Shown here in pieces: positions 1-5,680 of a stretch of 10,136 nucleotides of DNA. The notes below the pieces were generated by a model. That model made no database searches. It was not told the DNA's origin and saw only the letters and a program-made list of their open reading frames with translations. Numbering within the stretch: position 1 is the stretch's first letter; every line of letters begins with the position of its first letter. The translations under genes were made by a program, and so were the position numbers. The DNA comes from Caldilineales bacterium (lineage in GTDB: Bacteria > Chloroflexota > Anaerolineae > JAAEKA01), in NCBI GenBank assembly GCA_021463315.1, contig JAJTXO010000093.1:1-10136 (forward strand). Direction: 5' to 3'.

Positions 1-304
1 TTTCCAATCCCTGGGTTGTTCCCAGCGCCTGGTGGCGCTTCGTGCTCTCAGCCAGGGATTTCCAATCCCTGGGTTGTTCCCAGCGCCTGGTGGCGCTTCG
101 TGCTTTCAGCCGGGGATTTCCAATCCCTGGGTTGTTCCCAGCGCCTGGTGGCGCTTCGTGCTCTCAGCCAGGGATTTCCAATCCCTGGGTTGTTCTCAGC
201 GCCTGGTGGCGCTTCGCGCTCTCAGCCGGGGATTTGCAATCCCTGGGTCGTTCCCAGCGCCTGGCGGCGCTTCGTGCTTTCAGCCGGGGATTTCCAATCC
301 CTGG
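1..304 (+). repeat. 58-bp tandem repeat array in the rmlB leader (5.2 copies)
   Basis: Five full units begin at 1, 59, 117, 175 and 233, and a 14-base partial unit at 291-304. The period is exactly 58. Units 1 and 3 are identical; the others differ by a few substitutions and no indels. Each unit can form two hairpins. One spans the unit junction, with arms CCAGGGATT and AATCCCTGG and a 3-base loop (52-72, 110-130, 168-188, 226-246, 284-304). The other has arms AGCGCC and GGCGCT with a 4-base loop (24-39, then every 58 bases). The array stops 6 bases before the rmlB Shine-Dalgarno. The array runs to the left edge, so the true copy number is unknown. Because 58 is not a multiple of 3, all three + frames stay open through it, but I see no sign that it is translated. 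Confidence 0.95.
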
Positions 305-310
305 CACCCA

Positions 311-316
311 AAGGAG
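311..316 (+). promoter_or_regulatory. Shine-Dalgarno of rmlB
   Basis: AAGGAG lies 10 bases before the ATG at 327. It decides the start: the frame is open further upstream through the repeat array, but this site and the beginning of homology to the dehydratase family both point to 327. Confidence 0.8.
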
Positions 317-326
317 CATTTTCCCC

Positions 327-1349
327 ATGCGAAACTTTATGATCACCGGCGGCGCGGGCTTCATCGGCTCGAATTTCGTGCGCTATCTGCTGGACAAATA
401 CCCCGACTACCATGTGCTGGTCTATGACAAGCTGACCTACGCCGGCAACCTGGACAACCTGCTGGACGTGCATGACGAGCCGCGCTATGCCTTCATGCGG
501 GGCGACATCTGCGACGCTGCCGCGGTGGATCAAGCCGTGCGCGACTATCAGATCGACACCATCGTCAACTTCGCGGCCGCCACCCACGTGGACCGCTCGC
601 TGATGGAGCCGGACGAGTTCCTCAAGACCGACGTCACCGGCACCTATGTGCTGTTGGAGGCAGCGCGCAGCCACGGCCTGGAGCGTTATCACCAGATCGG
701 CACCGACGAGGTGTACGGCCAGGTGTTGGAGGGCCGCTCCACCGAGGAGGATCGCCTGCACACCCGCAGCCCCTACTCGGCTAGCAAGGCCGGCGGCGAT
801 CTGATGTGCATCGCCTATTACACCAGCTTCGGCGTGCCAGTGACCATCACGCGCGGCTCGAACAACGTGGGGCCGTACCAGTACCCCGAAAAGGTGGTCC
901 CGCTGTTCACCACCAACGCCCTGGACGACAAGCCGCTGCCCATCTACGGCGATGGCAAGCAGATGCGCGACTATCAATACGTGCTGGATCATTGCGAGGG
1001 CATCGATGCGGTGCTGCACCATGGGCAACTGGGCGAGATCTACAACGTGGGCACCGGCAGCGAGATGCACAACATCGATATGGCGCACTTGATTCTGGAT
1101 ACGCTGGGCAAGCCGCGTAGCCTGATCCAGCCCATCACCGACCGGCCCGGCCATGACCGGCGCTACGCGCTGGATGTCAGCAAATTGAAGACGCTGGGCT
1201 GGCAGAGCCGCCACACCTGCGCCGAGGCCATCGAGCTGACGGTGCGTTGGTACGCTCAGAACCAGTGGTGGTGGCGCAAGATCAAGAGTGGCGAGCACTA
1301 CCAGGCCTACTATCAGCAGCAGTACGCGGGGCGGGAAGTCAAGAGTTAG
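327..1349 (+). CDS. rmlB: dTDP-glucose 4,6-dehydratase
   Basis: A 340-residue extended short-chain dehydrogenase, full length for RmlB/RfbB. The family converts dTDP-D-glucose to dTDP-4-keto-6-deoxy-D-glucose with bound NAD, the second step of dTDP-L-rhamnose and many other deoxysugar pathways; it is a cytosolic homodimer. Seen in the sequence: the NAD-binding GGAGFIG at 8-14; NFAAATHVDRS at 81-91, where most members have NFAAESHVDRS; the catalytic TDE triad at 126-128; the YxxxK pair Y150 and K154; and SNNVGPYQYPEK at 178-189. The usual RDWLYVDDH is here RDYQYVLDH (214-222), and DRPGHDRRY (272-280) is the substrate-binding loop. The start follows AAGGAG. No other rml genes are in the window; they may lie to the left, or this gene may stand alone. 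A long tandem-repeat array makes up its visible leader. CDP-glucose or UDP-sugar dehydratases are the alternatives, but the motifs fit RmlB best. Confidence 0.93.
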   Translation: MRNFMITGGAGFIGSNFVRYLLDKYPDYHVLVYDKLTYAGNLDNLLDVHDEPRYAFMRGDICDAAAVDQAVRDYQIDTIVNFAAATHVDRSLMEPDEFLKTDVTGTYVLLEAARSHGLERYHQIGTDEVYGQVLEGRSTEEDRLHTRSPYSASKAGGDLMCIAYYTSFGVPVTITRGSNNVGPYQYPEKVVPLFTTNALDDKPLPIYGDGKQMRDYQYVLDHCEGIDAVLHHGQLGEIYNVGTGSEMHNIDMAHLILDTLGKPRSLIQPITDRPGHDRRYALDVSKLKTLGWQSRHTCAEAIELTVRWYAQNQWWWRKIKSGEHYQAYYQQQYAGREVKS

Positions 1350-1378
1350 CGCGCCCGTCGGCTGGGCAGCACAACTGC

Positions 1379-1431
1379 TGGATAACAAAACGAAGTCCTG
1401 ACCAGCGGCCAGGACTTCGTTTTGTTATCCA
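1379..1431. terminator. Bidirectional intrinsic terminator between convergent genes
   Basis: A perfect 22-bp inverted repeat (1379-1400 and 1410-1431) around a 9-base loop. The GC-rich core (CGAAGTCCTG / CAGGACTTCG) is flanked by an A-run on the left and a T-run (TTTTGTT) on the right, so it can terminate rmlB on the + strand and the coiled-coil gene on the minus strand. It starts 30 bases after the rmlB stop and lies 24 bases beyond the stop at 1455. Confidence 0.85.
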
Positions 1432-1454
1432 ATTGACACAGCCGAGGCTGTTGC

Positions 1455-2420
1455 CTAGTGACTGGTGTTCAGAACGCCGGCCAGAGCTTCCTTCCAGAAA
1501 GTTTGCTGGCCATCCTGCACCAGCAGCACGCTGCCCGATTGGAGCATCTCACCGGCGCCTTGCGTTATCTTGGGCCCGGCAACGGCGGGCACGGCCAGCA
1601 TGCCAGCCTTGCGCAACAAGGCAGCGCGTCGCACCGCGCGCATGACATCGACGCGATCTATGACCGAGGAGACCTCCAGCGCCAGCATAATCTGCGGAGA
1701 ATCTGGCATCCCCGTCACGCGACCGCTGACTACCGCGTCCAGCAGCAGCGCATCGGCGATCTCATCGTCGGTCAGATGCGGCTCCAATGCGGCTTCCAGG
1801 TCCTGCAGGGAAAGCGATCGAGCGCGGCGCAGGATTCGACCGAAGTAGGCCGGCGCCCGGTCGCGGTATTGCCGCTCCAGCCGCTCGCCCACCAGTTGGC
1901 CCAGCTCGGTGAGCATCGACTGCTGGCTGGCGGTCAGCTTCTGGATCTCTGCCTCGGTGCGCTGTTGGGCTTGCGCCAGCTCCTCGACCCGTTGCTCGGT
2001 GCGCTGTTGGGCTTGCGCCAGTTCGAGCAGCGCTATCTCCAGCCGATCGACCCGTTGCTCGGTGCGCTGTTGGGCTTGCGCCAGCTCTTCGACCCGTTGC
2101 TCGGTGCGCTGTTGGGCTTGCGCCAGCTCTTCGACCCGTCGCTCGGTGCGCTGTTGGGCTTGCGCCAGCTCTTCGACCCGTTGCTCGGTGCGCTTCTGCG
2201 CTTGCGCCAGTTCGAGCATCGCGGTCTCCAGCCGATCGCCCTGTTGCTCGGTGCGCTTCTGCGCTTGGGTCAACTCAAACACCGCCGTCTCGAGCCGTTC
2301 GAAGTCCGTTCTTCGCACAGCCAATTCGGCGCGCATATCCTGCTGCACAGCTTCGACCAGCTTGAGCATAGGGAACTGCAGATCAAGCGGCAGATCTTGA
2401 ACAATGGCAACGTAGCTCAT
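1455..2420 (-). CDS. Coiled-coil heptad-repeat protein with PD-(D/E)XK-like C-terminal domain
   Basis: 321 residues, no signal peptide or membrane segment, so probably cytosolic. Residues 1-41 are a short head. Residues 42-160 are almost perfect heptad repeats built from two modules: 14 residues (ELAQAQQRTEQRVE) and 21 residues (RLETAMLELAQAQKRTEQRVE-like), in the order 21-21-14-14-14-21-14. They predict a long parallel or antiparallel coiled coil. The C-terminal part (about 170-321) resembles the uncharacterised tails found on many such proteins in Chloroflexota and cyanobacteria (DUF3782-like, distantly PD-(D/E)XK): LLLDAVVSGR with D228, then ALEVSSVIDRVDVMRAVRRA with E249. The lysine of a canonical ExK is a serine here, so nuclease activity is doubtful. 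The ATG follows AGGAG. Function is unknown; the family assignment is from memory of the pattern, not a search. Confidence 0.85.
   Translation of the reverse strand: MSYVAIVQDLPLDLQFPMLKLVEAVQQDMRAELAVRRTDFERLETAVFELTQAQKRTEQQGDRLETAMLELAQAQKRTEQRVEELAQAQQRTERRVEELAQAQQRTEQRVEELAQAQQRTEQRVDRLEIALLELAQAQQRTEQRVEELAQAQQRTEAEIQKLTASQQSMLTELGQLVGERLERQYRDRAPAYFGRILRRARSLSLQDLEAALEPHLTDDEIADALLLDAVVSGRVTGMPDSPQIMLALEVSSVIDRVDVMRAVRRAALLRKAGMLAVPAVAGPKITQGAGEMLQSGSVLLVQDGQQTFWKEALAGVLNTSH
1941..2297 (-). repeat. Intragenic 42/63-bp tandem repeats encoding heptads
   Basis: DNA repeats inside the coiled-coil gene. Units are 42 bp (14 residues, two heptads) or 63 bp (21 residues, three heptads), so every gain or loss of a unit keeps both the reading frame and the heptad register. 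Several units are nearly identical at the base level (for example CGCTGTTGGGCTTGCGCCAG recurs on the + strand). Confidence 0.9.
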
Positions 2421-2427
2421 GGCGTAT

Positions 2428-2469
2428 TTCTCCTACCGCATTATACTCGATGCGCTGGCTGTAGCGGAA
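2428..2469 (-). promoter_or_regulatory. Possible promoter and Shine-Dalgarno of the coiled-coil gene
   Basis: The minus strand reads TATAAT at 2445-2440, a perfect -10 box, with only a weak -35 (TTCCGC at 2469-2464, 18-base spacing). AGGAG follows at 2432-2428, 7 to 9 bases before the ATG at 2420. The implied leader would be very short, about a dozen bases, so this gene may also be read from the ABC operon; no terminator is visible in 2421-2489. Confidence 0.4.
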
Positions 2470-2489
2470 ATTCGGCAATAGCCCCCGGG

Positions 2490-3380
2490 TCAATACCCCG
2501 ATTCCATATCCATCAAGCCCTTTTCCTTGGCTGTGTGCAGCGCCCAGCGGTAGAAATAGGCGGAACCGACCATAAAAACAACGGTGAAGCCAGCCAGGAT
2601 AGCCACCAGCGCTTGATTCGATAGAAAATTCAGCGTATCGAAGCCGGCGAGTTCCGCCCCCAACAGCGCGCGGCGCGCCGCCTCCAGCCAATAGGTGACC
2701 GGCAGGAGGAAGCCGATCCAGCGCAGCCAGATGGGCAGATAATCCAGTGGGAAGATCACGCCACAGAAGAGAAACATCGCCCCAGCCACGGCATCGCCCA
2801 CCGACCAGAAGTGACGCGCCATGGTCATCGTCCACGCGCCCATGATCAGCCCCAGGCCGGCAATGGCCACGATCCCCAGCGTGCTGCTGGCCAACAACAG
2901 GGGCCAGTCGATGTCGCCGAGCTGAATCGGCAGGTCGAACGCCACGATGCCAAAGCCGAGGGTGATCACCACCGAGATCATGCCGATGATCAGCCGCGCC
3001 ACGCCGCGGCCAAACAGGTAGGTGTAGCCGTTCATCGGCGATGTATACAGATGTTTGACCACCCGGTAGTGCTCGCGATCGTCGATGATGGCAAAGCTTA
3101 CCCCGCTGATGACCATGCCCACCAGCATGTAGAGCGCGTTGCCGATGTAGATGTAGGGGAAGATCGGTTCCTGGAACGCTCCGTCGGTGATCACCGAGTA
3201 CATCACCACCAGAATCAGCGCGCTGGCCAGCGGCCGGACGATGGAGTAGATCGCGAAAAGAAAAGGATCGGCCCAGTTGGATTCGATCTGCCAACCCAGC
3301 CAGGTGGCGATCAGAAAGCTGCGCAGGCTGTCGCTGCGCCGCACCAGCGGGCTATCGAAAATGCGTTGAGACAGTGCCAT
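2490..3380 (-). CDS. ABC-2 type transporter permease (second subunit)
   Basis: 296 residues, an integral membrane subunit of an ABC-2 exporter. After a cytosolic head (1-40) hydrophobic spans lie near 41-62, 75-97, 128-149, 158-182, 195-212, about 221-233 (short) and 257-276. Family marks visible are the loop DREHYRVVKHLYTSPMN (101-117), the polar-basic stretch before span 3, and the conserved CGVIFPLDYLPIWLRWIGFLLP (206-227), the ABC-2 re-entrant motif before the last spans. It is the last of three coupled genes: the upstream permease ends in TAG at 3391, and that TAG forms part of this gene's AGGAGG Shine-Dalgarno, leaving 10 bases between the genes. With the other permease and the ATPase it should form a heteromeric efflux pump. 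Substrate cannot be told from the sequence. Confidence 0.9.
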   Translation of the reverse strand: MALSQRIFDSPLVRRSDSLRSFLIATWLGWQIESNWADPFLFAIYSIVRPLASALILVVMYSVITDGAFQEPIFPYIYIGNALYMLVGMVISGVSFAIIDDREHYRVVKHLYTSPMNGYTYLFGRGVARLIIGMISVVITLGFGIVAFDLPIQLGDIDWPLLLASSTLGIVAIAGLGLIMGAWTMTMARHFWSVGDAVAGAMFLFCGVIFPLDYLPIWLRWIGFLLPVTYWLEAARRALLGAELAGFDTLNFLSNQALVAILAGFTVVFMVGSAYFYRWALHTAKEKGLMDMESGY

Positions 3381-3393
3381 AGTCAGCCTCCTA
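3381..3393 (-). promoter_or_regulatory. Stop codon overlapping a Shine-Dalgarno (translational coupling)
   Basis: On the minus strand TAGGAGGCTGACT precedes the ATG at 3380. The TAG is the stop of the upstream permease, and its AG begins a near-perfect AGGAGG, spaced 7 bases from the start. A ribosome finishing the first permease would sit on the ribosome binding site of the second, which favours balanced subunit synthesis. Confidence 0.75.
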
Positions 3394-4233
3394 GCGCCGC
3401 CGCTCGATCAGCCGGCCCTGCCGCCGGCCGATCTGCTCCAGCCGCGATAAGGCAAAGAAGGCCGCGACGATAAACACCACCGCCAGAACCACCAGGATGA
3501 CCAGCTCCACCGGCACGGGGAGAAAGCCCATGGTCGGGTCGCCGCTGAATATCAACTGGCGCATGGCGTCCAGACCCAGCGTCAGCGGGATGAACGAGGC
3601 AAAGGTCGCGACCCCAAAGCCCAGCGCCTTGACTGGAAAGTAGAAGCCAGAGACCAGGTAGATCGGCTCCTGCAGCAGATTGGACAGATGCCAGGCCTCG
3701 CGCCCAGCCACCAGAAAGACCGACGCAAACAACATGCCCATGCCATAGAGGGCGGTCATGGTGACGACAAACACCGCCGCCAGCAACAGCGGGTCGCCGA
3801 TCTGATAGGTGACGCCAAAGATCAGCGAGCAAACCACGATGATCACCGTGGCACGGGTGGTGGTCATCACCAATCCACCCACAGCCATGCCCAACAGCAC
3901 AGCCATCAAGGAGCCAGGTGCGACCACGTAGAGCTCCAGATTGCCCTGGTCCTTGTCCCAGTAGAGCTGGCTGGCCATGCTCCACAGCACATTCAGCCAG
4001 AAAGCGGTCATCGCGCCGCCCAGGACAGCAAAGCCGGTATATTCCGGCGGCGCCTGGATCGCGCGATAGAAAAAGACGTAGCCCGAGACGGCCAGCACCG
4101 GCAGGATCGTCTCGAAGAACATCCAACTGCGCTCGCGATAGACCCCGACCATGCGCGGATAGGCCCTCGCCCACATGGTGGCCCAGAAGAGCCGCATGCC
4201 GGTGGCTTTGTGAATACGTGCTTGTTCGATCAT
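3391..4233 (-). CDS. ABC-2 type transporter permease (first subunit)
   Basis: 280 residues, membrane subunit of an ABC-2 exporter of the DrrB/NodJ kind. Hydrophobic spans lie near 40-58, 67-87, 109-125, 128-145, 149-175, 190-220 and 241-262; the tail ends in a basic stretch (RRQGRLIERRR), consistent with a cytosolic C-terminus. The family hallmark EPIYLVSGFYFPVKAL (189-204) followed by FIPLTLGLDAMRQL (214-227) is present, as is the cytosolic loop YWDKDQGNLELYVVAPGS (91-108), which normally contacts the ATPase. Its ATG overlaps the TGA of the ATPase gene in an ATGA, so it is translationally coupled. It is clearly different in sequence from the following permease, which argues for a heterodimeric channel. 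Confidence 0.92.
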   Translation of the reverse strand: MIEQARIHKATGMRLFWATMWARAYPRMVGVYRERSWMFFETILPVLAVSGYVFFYRAIQAPPEYTGFAVLGGAMTAFWLNVLWSMASQLYWDKDQGNLELYVVAPGSLMAVLLGMAVGGLVMTTTRATVIIVVCSLIFGVTYQIGDPLLLAAVFVVTMTALYGMGMLFASVFLVAGREAWHLSNLLQEPIYLVSGFYFPVKALGFGVATFASFIPLTLGLDAMRQLIFSGDPTMGFLPVPVELVILVVLAVVFIVAAFFALSRLEQIGRRQGRLIERRR

Positions 4234-5276
4234 AGGGGTGCTTCCGGCGTCTCGCCGTCCCGTTGCGAGGTGTCCACATCCAACCGGCGGCCCACCAGAT
4301 CGATAAACACATCCTCCAGCGTCGGAACGCGCTTTTCCAGCGCCAGCAGGCTGGAGCCGCGGCGATGCAGATGCTCCAGCACGCCGGACAGCGCGTCGTC
4401 GGTCTCCAGGATCAAGCTCAATTCGGTCAGGCCATCCAGTTCGGTGACGATGGCTTGATGCACGCCCGGCACCGATTCGACCATGTCGGTCTGGTTGACT
4501 GGCCGCTGGCCCAGCGGGGCCACTTTGAGGGTGTAGACCGTCTCGCGGCGCAGGCGGCGTTTCAGGTTGGAGGGCGTGTCCAGCGCCAGCAGCTTGCCCT
4601 GGTCGATGATAGCCAGCCGGTCACACATCTCGTCGGCCTCGGCCATGTAGTGCGTCGTCAACAGCAGCGTCCGGTCGGGGTGATCGCGCATCCAACCCAG
4701 CACGAAGTCCCGCACCTGCCGCGCCGCGGCCACGTCCAGCCCCAGCGTCGGCTCGTCCAAAAAGACCACGTCGGGATCGCTGACAAAGCCGCGGATGAAG
4801 TTCATCTTCTGCCGCAGGCCGGTGGAGAGATCGGATATCTTGGTGCGGCGCTTCTCCTCCAGCCCCATGATCTGGATCATCGCATCGATGCGCTGGCGGG
4901 CCACCTTGTTCTCCAGCCCGTAGAAACGGGCGAACAGCCACAGATTCTCCTCCACGGTCAGCAGGCCATAGCCGCTGGTCTCGCCGCCGCTGACCATGCT
5001 GATGCGCCGGCGGATCTCCTGGGGCTGGGAGGCCACGTCCAGCCCTTCGACCTGGGCGCGGCCGCTGGTGGGCAGCAGCAGGGTGGTCAGGATTTTGATC
5101 AGCGTCGTCTTGCCGGCGCCGTTGGGGCCCAACAGGCCAAACAGCTCGCCGCGCGGGATCGTCAGGTTGACCCCCTCCAGGGCAATCACTTGTTTAGGGT
5201 CATCTTTGCGTTTCGGGCCGCGAATTTTGTAGACGCGCCCCAGGTCCTGGGTCACAATGGCAGGTGTATCGGGCAT
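4230..5276 (-). CDS. ABC-2 exporter ATP-binding protein (DrrA type)
   Basis: 348 residues, cytosolic ATPase driving the two permeases encoded just downstream. Seen: Walker A GPNGAGKT at 50-57; ABC signature LSTGLRQ at 150-156 (LSTGL in place of LSGGQ); Walker B VVFLDEP at 170-176 with catalytic E175; D-loop GLD at 179-181; switch histidine H209 in TTHYM. The C-terminal extension from about 235 carries VPTLEDVFIDLVGR (317-330), the closing motif of DrrA/CcmA-like drug and polysaccharide export ATPases. The Q-loop region reads ISMVSGGETSGYGLLTVEEN with no glutamine at the usual place. The start at 5276 has only a weak purine-rich site (AAGAGA), and an extended -10 promoter lies about 50 bases upstream, so this is the first gene of the operon. 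The exported substrate is unknown; antibiotic, lipid or glycan are all possible. Confidence 0.93.
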   Translation of the reverse strand: MPDTPAIVTQDLGRVYKIRGPKRKDDPKQVIALEGVNLTIPRGELFGLLGPNGAGKTTLIKILTTLLLPTSGRAQVEGLDVASQPQEIRRRISMVSGGETSGYGLLTVEENLWLFARFYGLENKVARQRIDAMIQIMGLEEKRRTKISDLSTGLRQKMNFIRGFVSDPDVVFLDEPTLGLDVAAARQVRDFVLGWMRDHPDRTLLLTTHYMAEADEMCDRLAIIDQGKLLALDTPSNLKRRLRRETVYTLKVAPLGQRPVNQTDMVESVPGVHQAIVTELDGLTELSLILETDDALSGVLEHLHRRGSSLLALEKRVPTLEDVFIDLVGRRLDVDTSQRDGETPEAPL

Positions 5277-5322
5277 GGCAGTCTCTTATCTGGGAATGGG
5301 TGTTTTGACGGCGACTCTGGCC

Positions 5323-5353
5323 ATTGTAGCATAACCAGTGCAGTTCATCACAA
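5323..5353 (-). promoter_or_regulatory. Likely promoter of the ABC export operon
   Basis: On the minus strand TACAAT (5328-5323) is preceded by TGC, giving an extended -10 element, with TTGTGA (5353-5348) as a -35 at a long spacing of 19 bases. The predicted transcript would start near 5316, leaving about 40 bases of leader before the ATG at 5276. It lies directly downstream of the two hairpin terminators, as expected for an independent operon. Confidence 0.5.
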
Positions 5354-5390
5354 AACAGGGTTGTCGCCGAATGAATTCGGCGTCTGACAC

Positions 5391-5448
5391 AAAAAAGCAT
5401 GCTGAAGCAAGCTCAAAGGTGCGCGCACCAGCTTGCTTCAGCATGCTT
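5391..5448 (-). terminator. Intrinsic terminator, left copy
   Basis: On the minus strand a perfect 19-bp stem (5448-5430 with 5413-5395; arm AAGCATGCTGAAGCAAGCT) is followed by a run of six T (5396-5391). The 16-base loop contains the 12-base perfect palindrome GGTGCGCGCACC (5418-5429). It is the second of two tandem terminators behind the metalloprotease gene. Confidence 0.75.
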
Positions 5449-5495
5449 CGGCAGTATCAGCCTGCGGTTTCAACCGCAGGCGGCCCGTCGTGCGA

Positions 5496-5545
5496 TCACG
5501 GCTCCACGGCGTCGGCATCCGCCGCGGCCGGCGCTGCCAGGGCAG
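5496..5545 (-). pseudogene. Duplicated relic of the metalloprotease C-terminus
   Basis: On the minus strand this stretch still reads ALAAPAAADADAVEP followed by TGA, against ALAAPAASDAGAAEP and TGA at the real gene end (5730-5681). Of five base differences two are synonymous and none breaks the frame. It has no start and lies behind the functional stop and one terminator, so it should not be expressed. Confidence 0.7.
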
Positions 5546-5575
5546 TTGTCGCCGAATGAATTCGGCGTCTGACAC

Positions 5576-5633
5576 AAAAAAGCATGCTGAAGCAAGCTCA
5601 AAGGTGCGCGCACCAGCTTGCCTCAGCATGCTT
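5576..5633 (-). terminator. Intrinsic terminator of the metalloprotease gene, right copy
   Basis: Same hairpin as the left copy: stem 5633-5615 with 5598-5580, T-run at 5581-5576. One base differs (CTCAG for TTCAG on the + strand), which in the minus-strand RNA changes A-U to G-U and so keeps the pairing. It begins 48 bases after the stop at 5681. Confidence 0.8.
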
Positions 5634-5680
5634 CGGCAGTATCAGCCTGCGGTTTCAACCGCAGGCGGCCCGCCGCGCGA

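Noticed and set aside
1..304. CRISPR array
   Set aside because: The units are contiguous and almost identical over the whole 58 bases, with no variable spacers.
42..326. A 95-residue N-terminal extension of rmlB, open through the repeat array
   Set aside because: It is only tandem repeat read in one of three open frames (58 leaves remainder 1 when divided by 3). Homology and the Shine-Dalgarno place the start at 327.
1433..1461. TTGACA on the + strand as a promoter -35 box
   Set aside because: No -10 box lies at a suitable distance and no + strand gene follows.
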